Source: Levilactobacillus brevis
Lineage (GTDB): Bacteria; Bacillota; Bacilli; Lactobacillales; Lactobacillaceae
Assembly: GCA_021383565.1 (NCBI GenBank)
Contig: CP079699.1
Location: 806,001 to 870,000 of the forward strand
Direction: 5' to 3'
DNA: 64,000 nucleotides
Shown: one piece after another, positions 26,300 through 35,965 of the stretch
Numbering within the stretch: position 1 is the stretch's first letter
Layout of the letters: each line of letters starts with the position of its first letter
Position numbers and translations under genes: made by a program
Notes under the pieces: model-generated
Databases searched by the model: none
What the model was told of the DNA's origin: nothing
What the model saw: the letters and a program-made list of their open reading frames with translations, nothing else

Positions 26300-27196
26300 C
26301 TAGGCCCGCGGGTGGTACCGGTCATAGACCGTGGCCAAGCGTTTCTTCGAGATATGCGTATAAATCTGCGTGGTCGTAATGTCCGCGTGACCCAATAACT
26401 CCTGGACTACCCGCAGATCCGCGCCGTTTTCCAAAATGTGTGTGGCAAAGGAGTGCCGCAGTGTATGGGGCGTGACATCCTTTTGAATATCGGCCAACGC
26501 CACATAGTGCTTAATCTTTTGCCAAATGGCCTGGCGTGACAACCCACCGCCGTGGGCATTTAAAAACAAATAGGGACTGGTCCGCTGCTTGAGTAGCAGT
26601 GGCCGGCTGTGGGCCAAGTATCGTTGAATCCAGTCCGTCGCCACGTCCCCAATAGGAATGATCCGCTCCTTGTCACCCTTACCGAGCGTTTGGATCAGCC
26701 CCATCTCCAGGTGAAGGTCCACCAACTTGAGGTGCACCAGTTCACTGACCCGCAGGCCGGTGGCATACATGACCTCCAGAATGGCGCGATCGCGCAGACC
26801 GTATTTCGTACGCGTATCCGGTGCGGCCAACAGGCGATCCACCTCAGCCACCGTCATGACGGCGGGTAAATGTTCCGCGTGCTTGGGGGCCGCAATATTG
26901 GCCATCGGGTTAACCGTCAATTGGTGGGTCTGCACCAGATACCGATAGAACTTTCGCAGGGCCGAGACCGCGTGGATCACGGAATTACGCGACTTGCCAC
27001 TCGCCGTCAAAGCACTCAAGTAGTTCATCACGGCCAGTCGATCGACACGCAAGAAGCTGGTCACTTGGTGTTCAGTCAAATACGCCGCAAAGTTGTGTAA
27101 CTCCTGCGTATAACTCGTCACCGAATTCTTGGCAAGCCCCTGTTCCACGGTTAAATAGTGGGCAAAGTCCACCGTCTGATCAGCCAATGCCGTCAT
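26300..27196 (-). CDS. xerD: site-specific tyrosine recombinase XerD
   Basis: Resolves chromosome dimers at dif with a partner recombinase. 298 residues: N-terminal core-binding domain ('YLTVEQGLAKNSVTSYTQEL'), then catalytic residues in 'YATGLRVSELVHLK' (Arg), 'LGKGDKERIIPIG' (Lys), 'HTLRHSFATHILENGADLRVVQELLGHADITTTQIYTHI' (His, Arg, His, Tyr). It is adjacent to segregation genes scpA/scpB, which suits its role. It could also be named XerC or XerS by homology alone; position favours XerD. Confidence 0.93.
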   Translation of the reverse strand: MTALADQTVDFAHYLTVEQGLAKNSVTSYTQELHNFAAYLTEHQVTSFLRVDRLAVMNYLSALTASGKSRNSVIHAVSALRKFYRYLVQTHQLTVNPMANIAAPKHAEHLPAVMTVAEVDRLLAAPDTRTKYGLRDRAILEVMYATGLRVSELVHLKLVDLHLEMGLIQTLGKGDKERIIPIGDVATDWIQRYLAHSRPLLLKQRTSPYLFLNAHGGGLSRQAIWQKIKHYVALADIQKDVTPHTLRHSFATHILENGADLRVVQELLGHADITTTQIYTHISKKRLATVYDRYHPRA

Positions 27197-27207
27197 CCGT
27201 GTCCCCC

Positions 27208-28089
27208 CTAGTCCGTCTGTTCTTCCTCGGCGGAAACCAACCAGAGCTGACCATCGTGTTGGGTAATCTTACGGACTTTTAGTAGATGCCCGATTGCCCG
27301 TTTGAACTGACCCTTGCTAATGCCGAAGTAGGCCTTGATGGCCGCTGGGGCACTCTTATCGCTAAAGTCCAGATGACCGTCTTCGCTGTGTTCCAGTGCG
27401 GCCAGTAACATGGCGGCATCGTCGTCGATGGCCTCGTACGTCCGGGGACGCAACGACAGGTTCAACGTCCCATCGTCGTGAACACCAATGACCCGAGCAT
27501 GGAGTTCTTCTCCCAAACGTGGTTCCGTTTCCCGTTCAGATGGGTGAATGAAGCCTAACTCATAGTGGTCGGTCATGACCCGTGTTCCCACCAATTTCAA
27601 CTGATAGGCCCGGGCCACCACGTTGGAGTTCTGCATGATCTTCTTAGCTGGTTGCGCAATCGCCGCGTAAATGTCACCGTCGGCCAGCACACCCCAGAGC
27701 CGGTGCTTACTGTCCTCACGCAAGGCAATCAGTAACCGGTCGCCCTGTTGGGGCCAGAGCTCCATCATGTCGGGTAGGTCATCCAAAGACACCACGATGT
27801 CCTTGTTGGGGAGTCCAATATCCACAAAGACCCCCAGCGTCCGTTGCGTCCGGACCACTGTCCCAAACCCGTAGTGGTCGACTTGAACCTGTGGCGCGTC
27901 CCGTGTAATCTGCATGTCATGATCTTCATTTTCGTAGGCAAAACCCTTGAAGTTAGAGCCCAACTTTAGTGGTTTCTTGATTTCTGATTTATCCAGCCGA
28001 AAGGTCGTCCCCGCGACTTGGACGTAATAATCATTTTCGTTTTCATCGGTTACTTTTCCCGCGATGATGCGGCCTAATAGTTCTTCCAT
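27208..28089 (-). CDS. cvfB: CvfB family S1-like RNA-binding protein
   Basis: 293 residues with S1-like OB folds ('GRIIAGKVTDENENDYYVQVAG', 'FGTVVRTQRTLGVFVDIGLPNKDIVVSLDDLP', 'LGEELHARVIGVHDDGTLNLSLRP') and a C-terminal winged helix ('IKAYFGISKGQFKRAIGHLLK'). Relatives affect virulence-factor expression in Staphylococcus. Ribosome site GAGGAG before ATG 28089. It lies 11 bp upstream of xerD and heads that operon. Confidence 0.92.
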   Translation of the reverse strand: MEELLGRIIAGKVTDENENDYYVQVAGTTFRLDKSEIKKPLKLGSNFKGFAYENEDHDMQITRDAPQVQVDHYGFGTVVRTQRTLGVFVDIGLPNKDIVVSLDDLPDMMELWPQQGDRLLIALREDSKHRLWGVLADGDIYAAIAQPAKKIMQNSNVVARAYQLKLVGTRVMTDHYELGFIHPSERETEPRLGEELHARVIGVHDDGTLNLSLRPRTYEAIDDDAAMLLAALEHSEDGHLDFSDKSAPAAIKAYFGISKGQFKRAIGHLLKVRKITQHDGQLWLVSAEEEQTD

Positions 28090-28205
28090 AATCTCCTCAA
28101 TTCTACTGGTTACCCAGTCAACCGTACAAAGTGTCTAACCCTCATTTTACACGGAAACCGACCAACTAGCGAGCTTTAATCTGACAAATTTATTTATGCC
28201 AAACG

Positions 28206-28240
28206 AAAACGGACCCCCGACAGAGGGTCCGTTTTCAATA
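28206..28240 (-). terminator. terminator of pyk
   Basis: An 11-bp perfect stem (28206-28216 with 28225-28235), followed on the minus strand by CGTTTGG; a T-run is part of the stem end. Confidence 0.85.
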
Positions 28241-28256
28241 ACAGGTTTATCTCAAA

Positions 28257-30014
28257 TTAAAGCGCGTTGGAAGCACCGTGGTAAACGATACCGCGACGTG
28301 AGTCAACAGTGATCAATTCACCATCGGAGATCTTTTCGCTGGCACCAGTAGCACCAACGATAACAGGAATCCCCATGGAGATACCAACAACGGCTGCGTG
28401 AGAAGTCAACCCACCGTTTTCAACGATTACGGCGCTAGACTTTTCGATAGCTGGCAAGTAGTCCTTGTCGGTGTTCTTGGCAATCAAGATACCACCTTCA
28501 ACAACCTTAGCGTTAGCATCGGCAGCGGAGTTTGCGATAACGGCCTTGCCGATTACCGTGTCATCACCGACACCTTGGCCTTGAACTAACTTTGAACCGA
28601 TCAATTGGATCTTCATCAAGTTAGTCGTGCCGCGTTCGCCAACTGGCACACCGGCAGTGATTAAGATCAAGTCGCCTTCCTTGGCCAAACCAGTTTCAAC
28701 GGCCTTGGCAGCAGCTAAATCAAACATAGCGTCCGTGTTAGCTGGCTTTTCGGTAACGATTGGGTAGACACCCCAGTTAACCATCAAACCACGACGGGTC
28801 CGGTCGTCAAAGGTAACGGCTAAGATATCAGCATTTGGCCGGTACTTAGAAATCATCTTGGCAGTGTAGCCGGATTCCGTAGCTGCAACGATAGTCTTAA
28901 CGCCTAATTCGTTAGCAACCCGGGCAACGGAAGCACCGATAGATTCCGTAACGTCACCGTTATCGAAGTCTAAGTTGTCACGGCCAAATTCTGCCAAAGC
29001 ATTTTCAGCCTTGATATCGATCCGGTTCATGGTAGCAACGGATTCTACAGGGTATTCACCGTTAGCACTTTCACCAGAAAGCATGGTTGCGTCGGTACCA
29101 TCAAAGACGGCGTTGGCAACGTCAGAAGCTTCGGCACGCGTAGGACGTGGGTTTTCTTGCATGGAGTCCAACATTTGGGTAGCGGTGATAACTGGCTTGC
29201 CTAAGATGTTGCACTTCTTGATCAAAGCTTTTTGTACCAAAGGCACGTTTTCCGTTGGAATTTCAACACCCATGTCACCACGAGCGACCATCAAACCATC
29301 GGAAACCTTGATGATGTCATCAAAGTTGTTGATACCTTCTTGAGATTCGATCTTAGGGAAGATTTGAACGTGTTCCATGTGCTTTTCTTCGAGGAGTTCA
29401 CGGATGTCCATGACATCTTGTGGCTTCCGAACGAATGAAGCAGCGATGAAGTTGATTTCGTGGTCCAAACCAAAACGAATATCATCGGAGTCCTTTTCAG
29501 TGATCCCTGGTAAGTTGATGGAAACGCCGGGAGCGTTAACACCCTTACGGGAACCCAAGACACCATCGTTTTGAACCTTAACAACTAATTCCTTAGTTGC
29601 ATCGTCTTTGGTTTCAACGACAGTATCTAATAAACCATCATCGAATAAGACGTGGCTGCCTTCGTGGACGTCATCGTATAAGCCAGGGTAGGTAACAGCA
29701 ATCTTTTCCTTGGTACCTTCGAGTGATGCATCCATGGAGATCCGGAATACGTCGCCGGTATGGAAGTCAAGCTTGCCACCCTTTTCAACAGTCGTCCGAA
29801 TTTCGGCACCCTTAGTATCTAACATGATACCAACGGTCTTACCAGTAATCTTTTCAGCCTTGTGGACCTTTTCCAAACGGTCTAAATGTTCTTCATGGTC
29901 ACCGTGTGAAAAGTTGAACCGGAAGATGTTGGCGCCAGATTCGATTAACTTAACAATCGTATCAACGTCAGTACTTGCAGGACCAAGGGTACTTACGATC
30001 TTGGTTTTCTTCAT
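28257..30014 (-). CDS. pyk: pyruvate kinase with C-terminal PEP-utilizer-like domain
   Basis: Converts PEP and ADP to pyruvate and ATP. 585 residues from MKKTKIVSTLGPAS; active site 'DGLMVARGDMGVEIP' and 'KPVITATQMLDSM' are present. The last 75-80 residues are the extra phosphohistidine-type domain seen in Bacillus and lactobacilli ('VENGGLTSHAAVVGISMGIPVIVG', with the TSH motif). The frame is open to 30080, but the ATG at 30014 has AAAGGAGAG. Upstream are a promoter (30111-30139) and a cre-like site. Confidence 0.97.
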   Translation of the reverse strand: MKKTKIVSTLGPASTDVDTIVKLIESGANIFRFNFSHGDHEEHLDRLEKVHKAEKITGKTVGIMLDTKGAEIRTTVEKGGKLDFHTGDVFRISMDASLEGTKEKIAVTYPGLYDDVHEGSHVLFDDGLLDTVVETKDDATKELVVKVQNDGVLGSRKGVNAPGVSINLPGITEKDSDDIRFGLDHEINFIAASFVRKPQDVMDIRELLEEKHMEHVQIFPKIESQEGINNFDDIIKVSDGLMVARGDMGVEIPTENVPLVQKALIKKCNILGKPVITATQMLDSMQENPRPTRAEASDVANAVFDGTDATMLSGESANGEYPVESVATMNRIDIKAENALAEFGRDNLDFDNGDVTESIGASVARVANELGVKTIVAATESGYTAKMISKYRPNADILAVTFDDRTRRGLMVNWGVYPIVTEKPANTDAMFDLAAAKAVETGLAKEGDLILITAGVPVGERGTTNLMKIQLIGSKLVQGQGVGDDTVIGKAVIANSAADANAKVVEGGILIAKNTDKDYLPAIEKSSAVIVENGGLTSHAAVVGISMGIPVIVGATGASEKISDGELITVDSRRGIVYHGASNAL

Positions 30015-30110
30015 TAGAAAAATCTCTCCTTTAGAATTGGCCGAAACGGTCACCAATCTCGTTAAAAATTGGCATGCCAAAAGTTTCGGCTCAAATTTGA
30101 TTCCAAAATT

Positions 30111-30139
30111 ATTCTATCACTTTTGAAAATTTATGTCTG
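30111..30139 (-). promoter_or_regulatory. promoter of pyk
   Basis: On the minus strand CAGACA (30134-30139), 17-bp spacer, TAGAAT (30111-30116). The leader to the ATG is about 90 nt. Confidence 0.65.
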
Positions 30140-30182
30140 CTATGTTTATCGATTTTTCGCCACTTTGTACACAATTTCTCAA

Positions 30183-30196
30183 AGTAAGCGTTTTCC
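30183..30196. promoter_or_regulatory. cre-like site (CcpA) upstream of pyk
   Basis: AGTAAGCGTTTTCC matches the consensus TGWAANCGNTNWCA at 12 of 14 positions (both ends differ). It is 44 bp upstream of the -35, a position compatible with activation by CcpA. Confidence 0.45.
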
Positions 30197-30307
30197 CTTA
30201 CCGCTCGGGGTTGAAAACCCATGAAAAGCTGCTCGTTTTATAACCTGGTAGTTATTATAAAAATAATTTGGTGATTCACCGCTGGACAAATTTTACGGCT
30301 GTTATCT

Positions 30308-30352
30308 AAAAAAATTACCACCCCGCGTCTGGTGCCACGGGACGGTAACTTT
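30308..30352 (-). terminator. terminator of the transaldolase gene
   Basis: Imperfect stem GTTACC...CCCG paired with CGGG...GGTAA; seven T on the minus strand (30308-30314). The 30015-30385 gap otherwise holds the pyk leader, promoter and cre-like site; no pfkA is present. Confidence 0.75.
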
Positions 30353-30385
30353 CAGAAGGATGTTTCACGGTGAGTGTGTTCCTCA

Positions 30386-31108
30386 CTAGGCTTGGGCCGG
30401 TACCGGAATGGTGAAGCCCAAGTCGGCAATGTCTTGGTCGAACGTCTTCACGGTGTCCACCGATACTTGGAAGGCATCCTTACCGAACTTGTCGAGCTTG
30501 TTCAAGATCTTGGGCGGCACCGTGATGATGTCACAACCGGTCTCGTCGGCCTGAACCACGTTGATCGATTCTCGGGTGCTGGCCCACAGGAGTTCCACGT
30601 TAGCCTTGCCGTGGCACAGCTCCGCCGACTGCTTCATCAGCGGTAAGGGGTCAACGCCGGTATCGGCGACCCGACCGGCAAAGACGGAAACGATTCCGCC
30701 CGTCTTGGCATTCAGGGCATCAACCGCTAATTTAACCTCGGTCAACGTGGTAATTGCCGTCACGTTCACCCGAACACCGGCGGCCGACAATGCACTGATA
30801 ACCGCCGTATTGTCATCCCCGTTGGCCCGGATAATCGGCACCTTCACGGCCACGTGTTGACCTAAACCGGCCAAAACCTTGGCTTCGGCCAGCATACGTT
30901 CCGGCGTGTTGCCAAAGACTTCAAAACTGATCGATTGGTCCGGGAACGTCGCGACGGCTTCCTTAGCGAAGGCCAGGTAATCCGTAATCCCGGCAGCCTT
31001 CATCAGGCTGGGGTTGGTCGTAAATCCTTCGACCAGTCCCTTGGCAGCGACGGCCTTCATATCCTCGAGTTGGGCCCCATCGGAATAAACTTTTACGTTC
31101 AATTTCAT
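30386..31108 (-). CDS. small transaldolase (TalC/MipB/FSA type)
   Basis: 240 residues of the short class I aldolase family. The Schiff-base Lys is K89 in 'GQHVAVKVPIIRANGDD'; 'GFTTNPSLMKAAGI' and 'VNVTAITTLTEVKLAVDA' are family blocks. It should act in the pentose phosphate pathway as a transaldolase or as a fructose-6-phosphate aldolase. Sequence alone does not separate the two. It sits between dnaE and pyk, where pfkA is found in homofermentative lactobacilli. Confidence 0.88.
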   Translation of the reverse strand: MKLNVKVYSDGAQLEDMKAVAAKGLVEGFTTNPSLMKAAGITDYLAFAKEAVATFPDQSISFEVFGNTPERMLAEAKVLAGLGQHVAVKVPIIRANGDDNTAVISALSAAGVRVNVTAITTLTEVKLAVDALNAKTGGIVSVFAGRVADTGVDPLPLMKQSAELCHGKANVELLWASTRESINVVQADETGCDIITVPPKILNKLDKFGKDAFQVSVDTVKTFDQDIADLGFTIPVPAQA

Positions 31109-31204
31109 TAAAAAATACCTCCAAAGTCATCTTATCTCGTTCATTGGTATATATAATACAGAACTTGATACGAATAGTCTAGAGGTATTTTTAGTTAAAT
31201 TGGT

Positions 31205-34200
31205 CTATCCATTTTTATACACGATATTGCCGACCCCCATCAGGCGCTCCAGCGGTCCCTTTAACTGCGGATCCGCCGGAAGCCACTGGGTCTTAGGCAG
31301 GAGGCGTTTCTGATCGGTTTGTGGTTGGTACATAATCACCGGCACGGTCCCGTTATGACTGCGTAAAAGTTGGGCCAACTGCTGGGCCACCGGGCGTTGA
31401 TCGTGTTCGGCATCCACCCGAATAAACCACCGCTGGCCCGACTGCGCCGTTGCGGTCGTCGGTTGTAAATTCTCTGCCAAATCCAATCGATCCGCAACAA
31501 TCTGCAGTCCCCGTTGCTGCTCCACCTTACCACGGACCACGATCACTTGATCCGTCTTGAGCCACTCACTGGCCAAGCGGTACTGGTTCGGAAAAACGGT
31601 GATGCTGACATCGGCGGTCTCATCGCTCCCAGTCACGAAGGCCATGGGCTCGCCGCGCTTGGTCCGAATCGTTCGAATCCGCGTGACGTACACCACCACA
31701 GTCACCCGGGCATTAACCGCCAGATCACTGATGGTCACGGCGTGCAGGCGCTGGGCCAGCTGTTGAAATTGGGCAACGGGATGACCCGACAGGTAGGCGC
31801 CGAGGACGGCCTCCTCCTGCGTCAACTTGGTCATCAGGTCGAAGTCTGGCTTACGAGTTACCTTAGGCGCTAGCGCCGCAAACAATTCCACGTTATCGCC
31901 GGACAGCTCCACACTGCTCAAAAATTCTGGCAGAGCCGCGATCAACTCGGCACGGTTATAGCCGAAATGATCGAAGGCCCCGGCGTAGACCAGCGCATTT
32001 AGCAGGTCGGCCTTACGGTATTTGCTATCAATGCGTTGCAGGAACTGGTGCAGGTCACGATACGGGCCATGCTCATGGCGGTCCGCCAGGAGTTCACGAA
32101 GAAAGTCGCGGCGAACCCCCTTGATCGAGCTCAATCCGAAGATGATTGCCCCATCGCGGAGGTTGAAGTAGGCCGAGGACCGATTGATGTCGGGCGGTAA
32201 GATGGTCACCCCGTGGCGTTTGGCCTCGGTCAGGTACAGCTTGGTCTTAACCGGCACGTTAATCACCGAGTTCAGCAAAGCCGCGTAGAACGGTCCTGGG
32301 TAATGGGCCTTGAGGTACGCCAGCTGGAAGGCCAGCTTGCTATAGGCCACGGCATGCGAGCGGTTGAATCCATAGTTCGCAAAACGATCCATGTAGGCAA
32401 AGACCTGTTGGGCCGTCTCGGCCGCGTACCCCAGCTGCTGGGCCCCGCTGACAAACTTCTTCTGCATGGCGTCCATGGTCTGCTTCTTCTTTTTACTCAT
32501 GGCCCGCCGCAACAGATCGGCCTCGCCGAGTGTGAAGCCCCCCATGGCGCTGGCTACCTGCATAACCTGTTCCTGATAGACCAGAACACCATAGGTTGGC
32601 CCCAGAATAGGCTTCAACGCATCGGCCGCGTACGTGATTGGCGCCTGACCGTCCTTGCGTTTAATAAAGGTATCAATATTTTCCATGGGTCCCGGACGGT
32701 ACAGGGCGTTGACCGCTGCGACCAGTTCGAAACTATCTGGTCGCAGCTGACGGAGCACGCGCTTGATGCCGGCCGATTCAAATTGAAAGACCCCATTCGT
32801 CTCGCCCTGAGCAAAGAGCTTCAGGGTCGCGCCGTCATTCAGGTCGATCCCGTTGATGTCCAGCGACTGTCCGGTTTGTTTCTTAACCAAGGCCAAGGCG
32901 TTAGCCAAGATACTCAGATTCCGCAGGCCCAGAAAATCCATCTTCAGTAGTCCCACCGCTTCAACGGTGTCTTTGGGATACTGCGTCATAAGAAGCGACC
33001 CCGCCCCTGGCTGTAAGGGCACTAGATCGGTTAAGTTTCCTTGGCTCAACACGATTCCGGCCGCGTGCGTCGAATAATTTCGCGGGAGCCCCTCGAGCTT
33101 GCTGGCCGTCTCATACAGCAACTTGTTTACCGTGCTATCGGCGACGAGATTCCGTAGCTTCTGGGACTGCTGGTAAGCTTCAGCCAGCGTGATGTGCAGC
33201 TGGTTGGGAATCGCCGCACTCCAATCGCTCATCTGGTAGGGCGCCATCCCCAGGACCCGGCCGACGTCGCGTAACGCCGCCTTGGCCGCCAACGTCCCAA
33301 AGGTAATGATCTGGGCGACCCGGGCGTGACCGTACTTGTCGTGGACGTATTCCAGCACCTGCTCACGCTTGTCGTCCGGAATATCTAAATCGATATCGGG
33401 CATCTGAGCCCGCTCCTCGTTCAAGAACCGTTCAAATAAGAGATTGTACGCCAACGGATCAACCTCCGTGATGGCCAGAACGTAGGCCACCAGTGAACCG
33501 GCGGCCGAGCCCCGGCCCGGTCCCGTCTGAATGTGGGCGCGGTGCGCGAAGTTCATCACGTCCCAGACAATCAGGAAGTAGTCGTCAAACCCCATCCGGT
33601 GAATGACCCCTAATTCGCGTTCTAAGCGCTGCTGATAGGGTTGACTGTCCACGATACCATTGGCCGTTAACCGTTGCTGGAGCCCTGTTACACATAGCTG
33701 GTGGAGGTACGCCTGGGACCCCTGCTGATTGGGCGTGGGAAATTGCGGCAGTTGGGGCTGTTGAAATTTTAGGGTCACATCGCAAGCCGCGGCTACCGTT
33801 TCAGTAGTCGTCACGGCCGCCGTTAAGCCAGCGTTAGCGAAACGTTCTGCCTGTTCCGCAGCCGGCCGCAACCAGTGCGTACCCAGCGTCTTCTGAGCGG
33901 CAGGGAGGTCGTCAATCACCGCCCCGGCATCGATCGCCCGTAGCACGGTCACGGCAAAGTGGTCCTCGCGGTTGAGGTATTCAACCGGGGCGATACCCAC
34001 CAGTGGCACCTGCGTGGCGACTTGAAGCTGTTGCAATTGCTGCCGCGTCGTTTCCGGCAGGTCGGGACTGATGCCCACGGCCACCCGTTGCGGCAACCAC
34101 TGCTGGAGTTGTTGCACCACCCGTGTGGCCGCAACGGCGTCTTCAATCGCGAGCAACTGATGAATCTCGCTATCCAGCGGGGCAATCACGTTTAGATGGG

Positions 34201-34549
34201 TCAAGTTTGCCGTTTGCTGGCGCAGATCGACGGGCTCTCCCGCCACCTGATAGGTCGTGGACAACTGCATGAGCTGTTGATAGCCAGTAAAATCGCGCGC
34301 CAAAAAGATGAGGTCGGTCGGTTGAGTCGCATCCCCCATTGCCTGAACCGTCAGCGTTAGTCCCAAGATGGGCTTAATTCCCGCCGCTTGACAGGCGTTA
34401 TAGAAGGCCACCACACCGTACATGACGTTCTTATCTGTCAGGGCCAGTGCGGTGTACCCGCGATCCTTAGCCGTCTGTACCAGCTCGGGTATCCGATTGG
34501 TACTCTGCAACAGGCTATAGGTGCTCATGACCTGTAATGGGACAAACAT
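31205..34549 (-). CDS. dnaE: DNA polymerase III subunit alpha, DnaE type
   Basis: A 1114-residue replicative polymerase used with PolC in Firmicutes, probably for primer extension. An N-terminal PHP domain (residues 1-200), catalytic Asp in 'PDIDLDIPDDKREQVLEYV', 'YSTHAAGIVLS', 'YQEQVMQVASAMGGF', helix-hairpin-helix region, and a C-terminal OB fold ('VVVYVTRIRTIRTKRGEPMAFVTGSDET'). An extended -10 (TGG-TATAAT) is at 34585-34590. Confidence 0.96.
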   Translation of the reverse strand: MFVPLQVMSTYSLLQSTNRIPELVQTAKDRGYTALALTDKNVMYGVVAFYNACQAAGIKPILGLTLTVQAMGDATQPTDLIFLARDFTGYQQLMQLSTTYQVAGEPVDLRQQTANLTHLNVIAPLDSEIHQLLAIEDAVAATRVVQQLQQWLPQRVAVGISPDLPETTRQQLQQLQVATQVPLVGIAPVEYLNREDHFAVTVLRAIDAGAVIDDLPAAQKTLGTHWLRPAAEQAERFANAGLTAAVTTTETVAAACDVTLKFQQPQLPQFPTPNQQGSQAYLHQLCVTGLQQRLTANGIVDSQPYQQRLERELGVIHRMGFDDYFLIVWDVMNFAHRAHIQTGPGRGSAAGSLVAYVLAITEVDPLAYNLLFERFLNEERAQMPDIDLDIPDDKREQVLEYVHDKYGHARVAQIITFGTLAAKAALRDVGRVLGMAPYQMSDWSAAIPNQLHITLAEAYQQSQKLRNLVADSTVNKLLYETASKLEGLPRNYSTHAAGIVLSQGNLTDLVPLQPGAGSLLMTQYPKDTVEAVGLLKMDFLGLRNLSILANALALVKKQTGQSLDINGIDLNDGATLKLFAQGETNGVFQFESAGIKRVLRQLRPDSFELVAAVNALYRPGPMENIDTFIKRKDGQAPITYAADALKPILGPTYGVLVYQEQVMQVASAMGGFTLGEADLLRRAMSKKKKQTMDAMQKKFVSGAQQLGYAAETAQQVFAYMDRFANYGFNRSHAVAYSKLAFQLAYLKAHYPGPFYAALLNSVINVPVKTKLYLTEAKRHGVTILPPDINRSSAYFNLRDGAIIFGLSSIKGVRRDFLRELLADRHEHGPYRDLHQFLQRIDSKYRKADLLNALVYAGAFDHFGYNRAELIAALPEFLSSVELSGDNVELFAALAPKVTRKPDFDLMTKLTQEEAVLGAYLSGHPVAQFQQLAQRLHAVTISDLAVNARVTVVVYVTRIRTIRTKRGEPMAFVTGSDETADVSITVFPNQYRLASEWLKTDQVIVVRGKVEQQRGLQIVADRLDLAENLQPTTATAQSGQRWFIRVDAEHDQRPVAQQLAQLLRSHNGTVPVIMYQPQTDQKRLLPKTQWLPADPQLKGPLERLMGVGNIVYKNG

Positions 34550-34584
34550 CCTGTCCCCTCCTTTCGTGATGATTAATTATCGCT

Positions 34585-34590
34585 ATTATA
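34585..34590 (-). promoter_or_regulatory. extended -10 promoter of dnaE
   Basis: TGG-TATAAT on the minus strand, about 36 bp before the start codon. The -35 is poor. Confidence 0.6.
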
Positions 34591-34744
34591 CCAGAAAATT
34601 GGGTAAAAACCGCGTTGGCGAACAACTGTTTGCTTGGCAATTTTCACGGCTCCCAGTAAGCTGACTTCTAGGGGGCACCTGACTGCTAACTCTAGCCTAG
34701 TTGTGGGCGGTGCTAATCGTGACACTATCCCTGCTTAACCCGGC

Positions 34745-35593
34745 TCACCGCCCCCATAGAAATTGAATCAGCACGCGATCGACCTGCGGATTCTCATGTA
34801 GCTTACTGTGGCGTGCCAATTTACCGGTGAATTTATGCACCCGATACGACTTGGCCCGCGGCGTGACCAAGTACTTGAGGGCCAAGCTGGAGACGTTGGG
34901 TACGGTACCGTCCGTGTGATGGCCGATGTCGCCATACAGGTTGAGCACCCGAACTTGGTCCTTCGGCAGCACACGTCGTAACCGCGTCATGTCTCGGTAG
35001 GTGGCGTTCATGTGATTGGGTTTACCCGCCGCGTTGAGCTTCAGGTCGGCCGGCTGTTTGATGGCCGCGGGCACATCGCGGAAATTTAGTCCCGCAAAGT
35101 GGCCGGCAATGTCGACTTGCTTACGTAGTTTGGGTAGCTGCCGATGGCCACCATTTGCCAAAGAATAGTAGACCAGCGAAATATTCCCGAGAGAATGGCC
35201 AACCATATTGATTGACTTCACGTGATACTGCGCTTGTAAGGCGCGAACCACGTGCGTTGCCCACACCCCGTGCTGCCGGTAATTAAGTTGCCGGTTATCC
35301 GCGTAATTAACTTCCACAATGGGGTTGACGGCTCCCGGCTTAATTCGTCCTACCAAGCGAACTTGCCCGTGACGATCGACCATGGCACGAATAATGGTGT
35401 TGGTGACCCCAGCCTTCTTCGCCGCTTGGGCCATGTGGGTCTCGGCCCGGTAGCTACTCCCACCGCCGTGAAAAAATAGTGTGGGGGTCGGCGACTGAAC
35501 GTACTTGTCGGTGGCCAACCGGTGCGCACAACCACTCAGTAATCCCGTAATGACCAACACCCCAATTAAAATAAAACTTGATTTCAACCGCAT
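34745..35593 (-). CDS. alpha/beta hydrolase lipoprotein (DUF915 family)
   Basis: 282 residues. Signal peptide with lipobox LLSGC (Cys about residue 22), so it is anchored outside the membrane. 'TPTLFFHGGGSSYRAE' supplies the oxyanion loop, 'NMVGHSLGNISLVYY' the nucleophile Ser, and 'GDIGHHTDGTVP' plus 'ARHSKLHENP' the acid and His region. The substrate is unknown. A TGG-TATTAT extended -10 lies at 35625-35630. The gene stands alone between dnaE and clpB. Confidence 0.85.
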   Translation of the reverse strand: MRLKSSFILIGVLVITGLLSGCAHRLATDKYVQSPTPTLFFHGGGSSYRAETHMAQAAKKAGVTNTIIRAMVDRHGQVRLVGRIKPGAVNPIVEVNYADNRQLNYRQHGVWATHVVRALQAQYHVKSINMVGHSLGNISLVYYSLANGGHRQLPKLRKQVDIAGHFAGLNFRDVPAAIKQPADLKLNAAGKPNHMNATYRDMTRLRRVLPKDQVRVLNLYGDIGHHTDGTVPNVSSLALKYLVTPRAKSYRVHKFTGKLARHSKLHENPQVDRVLIQFLWGR

Positions 35594-35715
35594 TTTTCAT
35601 CCTCCTCTGTCGACGCTGACTTGATAATACCAGCTTAGAGTAGGTTGAAGGCAAGTAAAACCGTTGGCGATGTCTCAAATGCGGTTGCTCATATCGTCGT
35701 AACGCTGGCCACTAG

Positions 35716-35746
35716 AAAAACTGCCTGCCAAAATTTAGGCAGACAG
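35716..35746 (-). terminator. terminator downstream of clpB
   Basis: A 9-bp stem (35721-35729 with 35738-35746, one GU), then five T on the minus strand. It is about 220 bp after the clpB stop. The 35747-35965 stretch shows no gene. Confidence 0.75.
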
Positions 35747-35965
35747 TCGTTGTTAATCAGATAAATTTTACGATCAGCGGATGCTTGGTGACAAGTGAGC
35801 TTTATGCACGCGTCACGACTAAATTTTCACGCTCATGACACCCTTCCAGCTCTCTTCACATCTGGTCTCAAACCGCAACTGGCGCTTTCTTACAATTCTT
35901 TATGTCAGCAGTGGTTCAACTTTCACCTCAACATTTTTATAAAATCCATCATCAGCCCGACGACT

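Noticed and set aside
35747-35965. Possible gene in the clpB 3' gap
   Set aside because: The only frame lacks a ribosome site and runs into clpB from the opposite strand.
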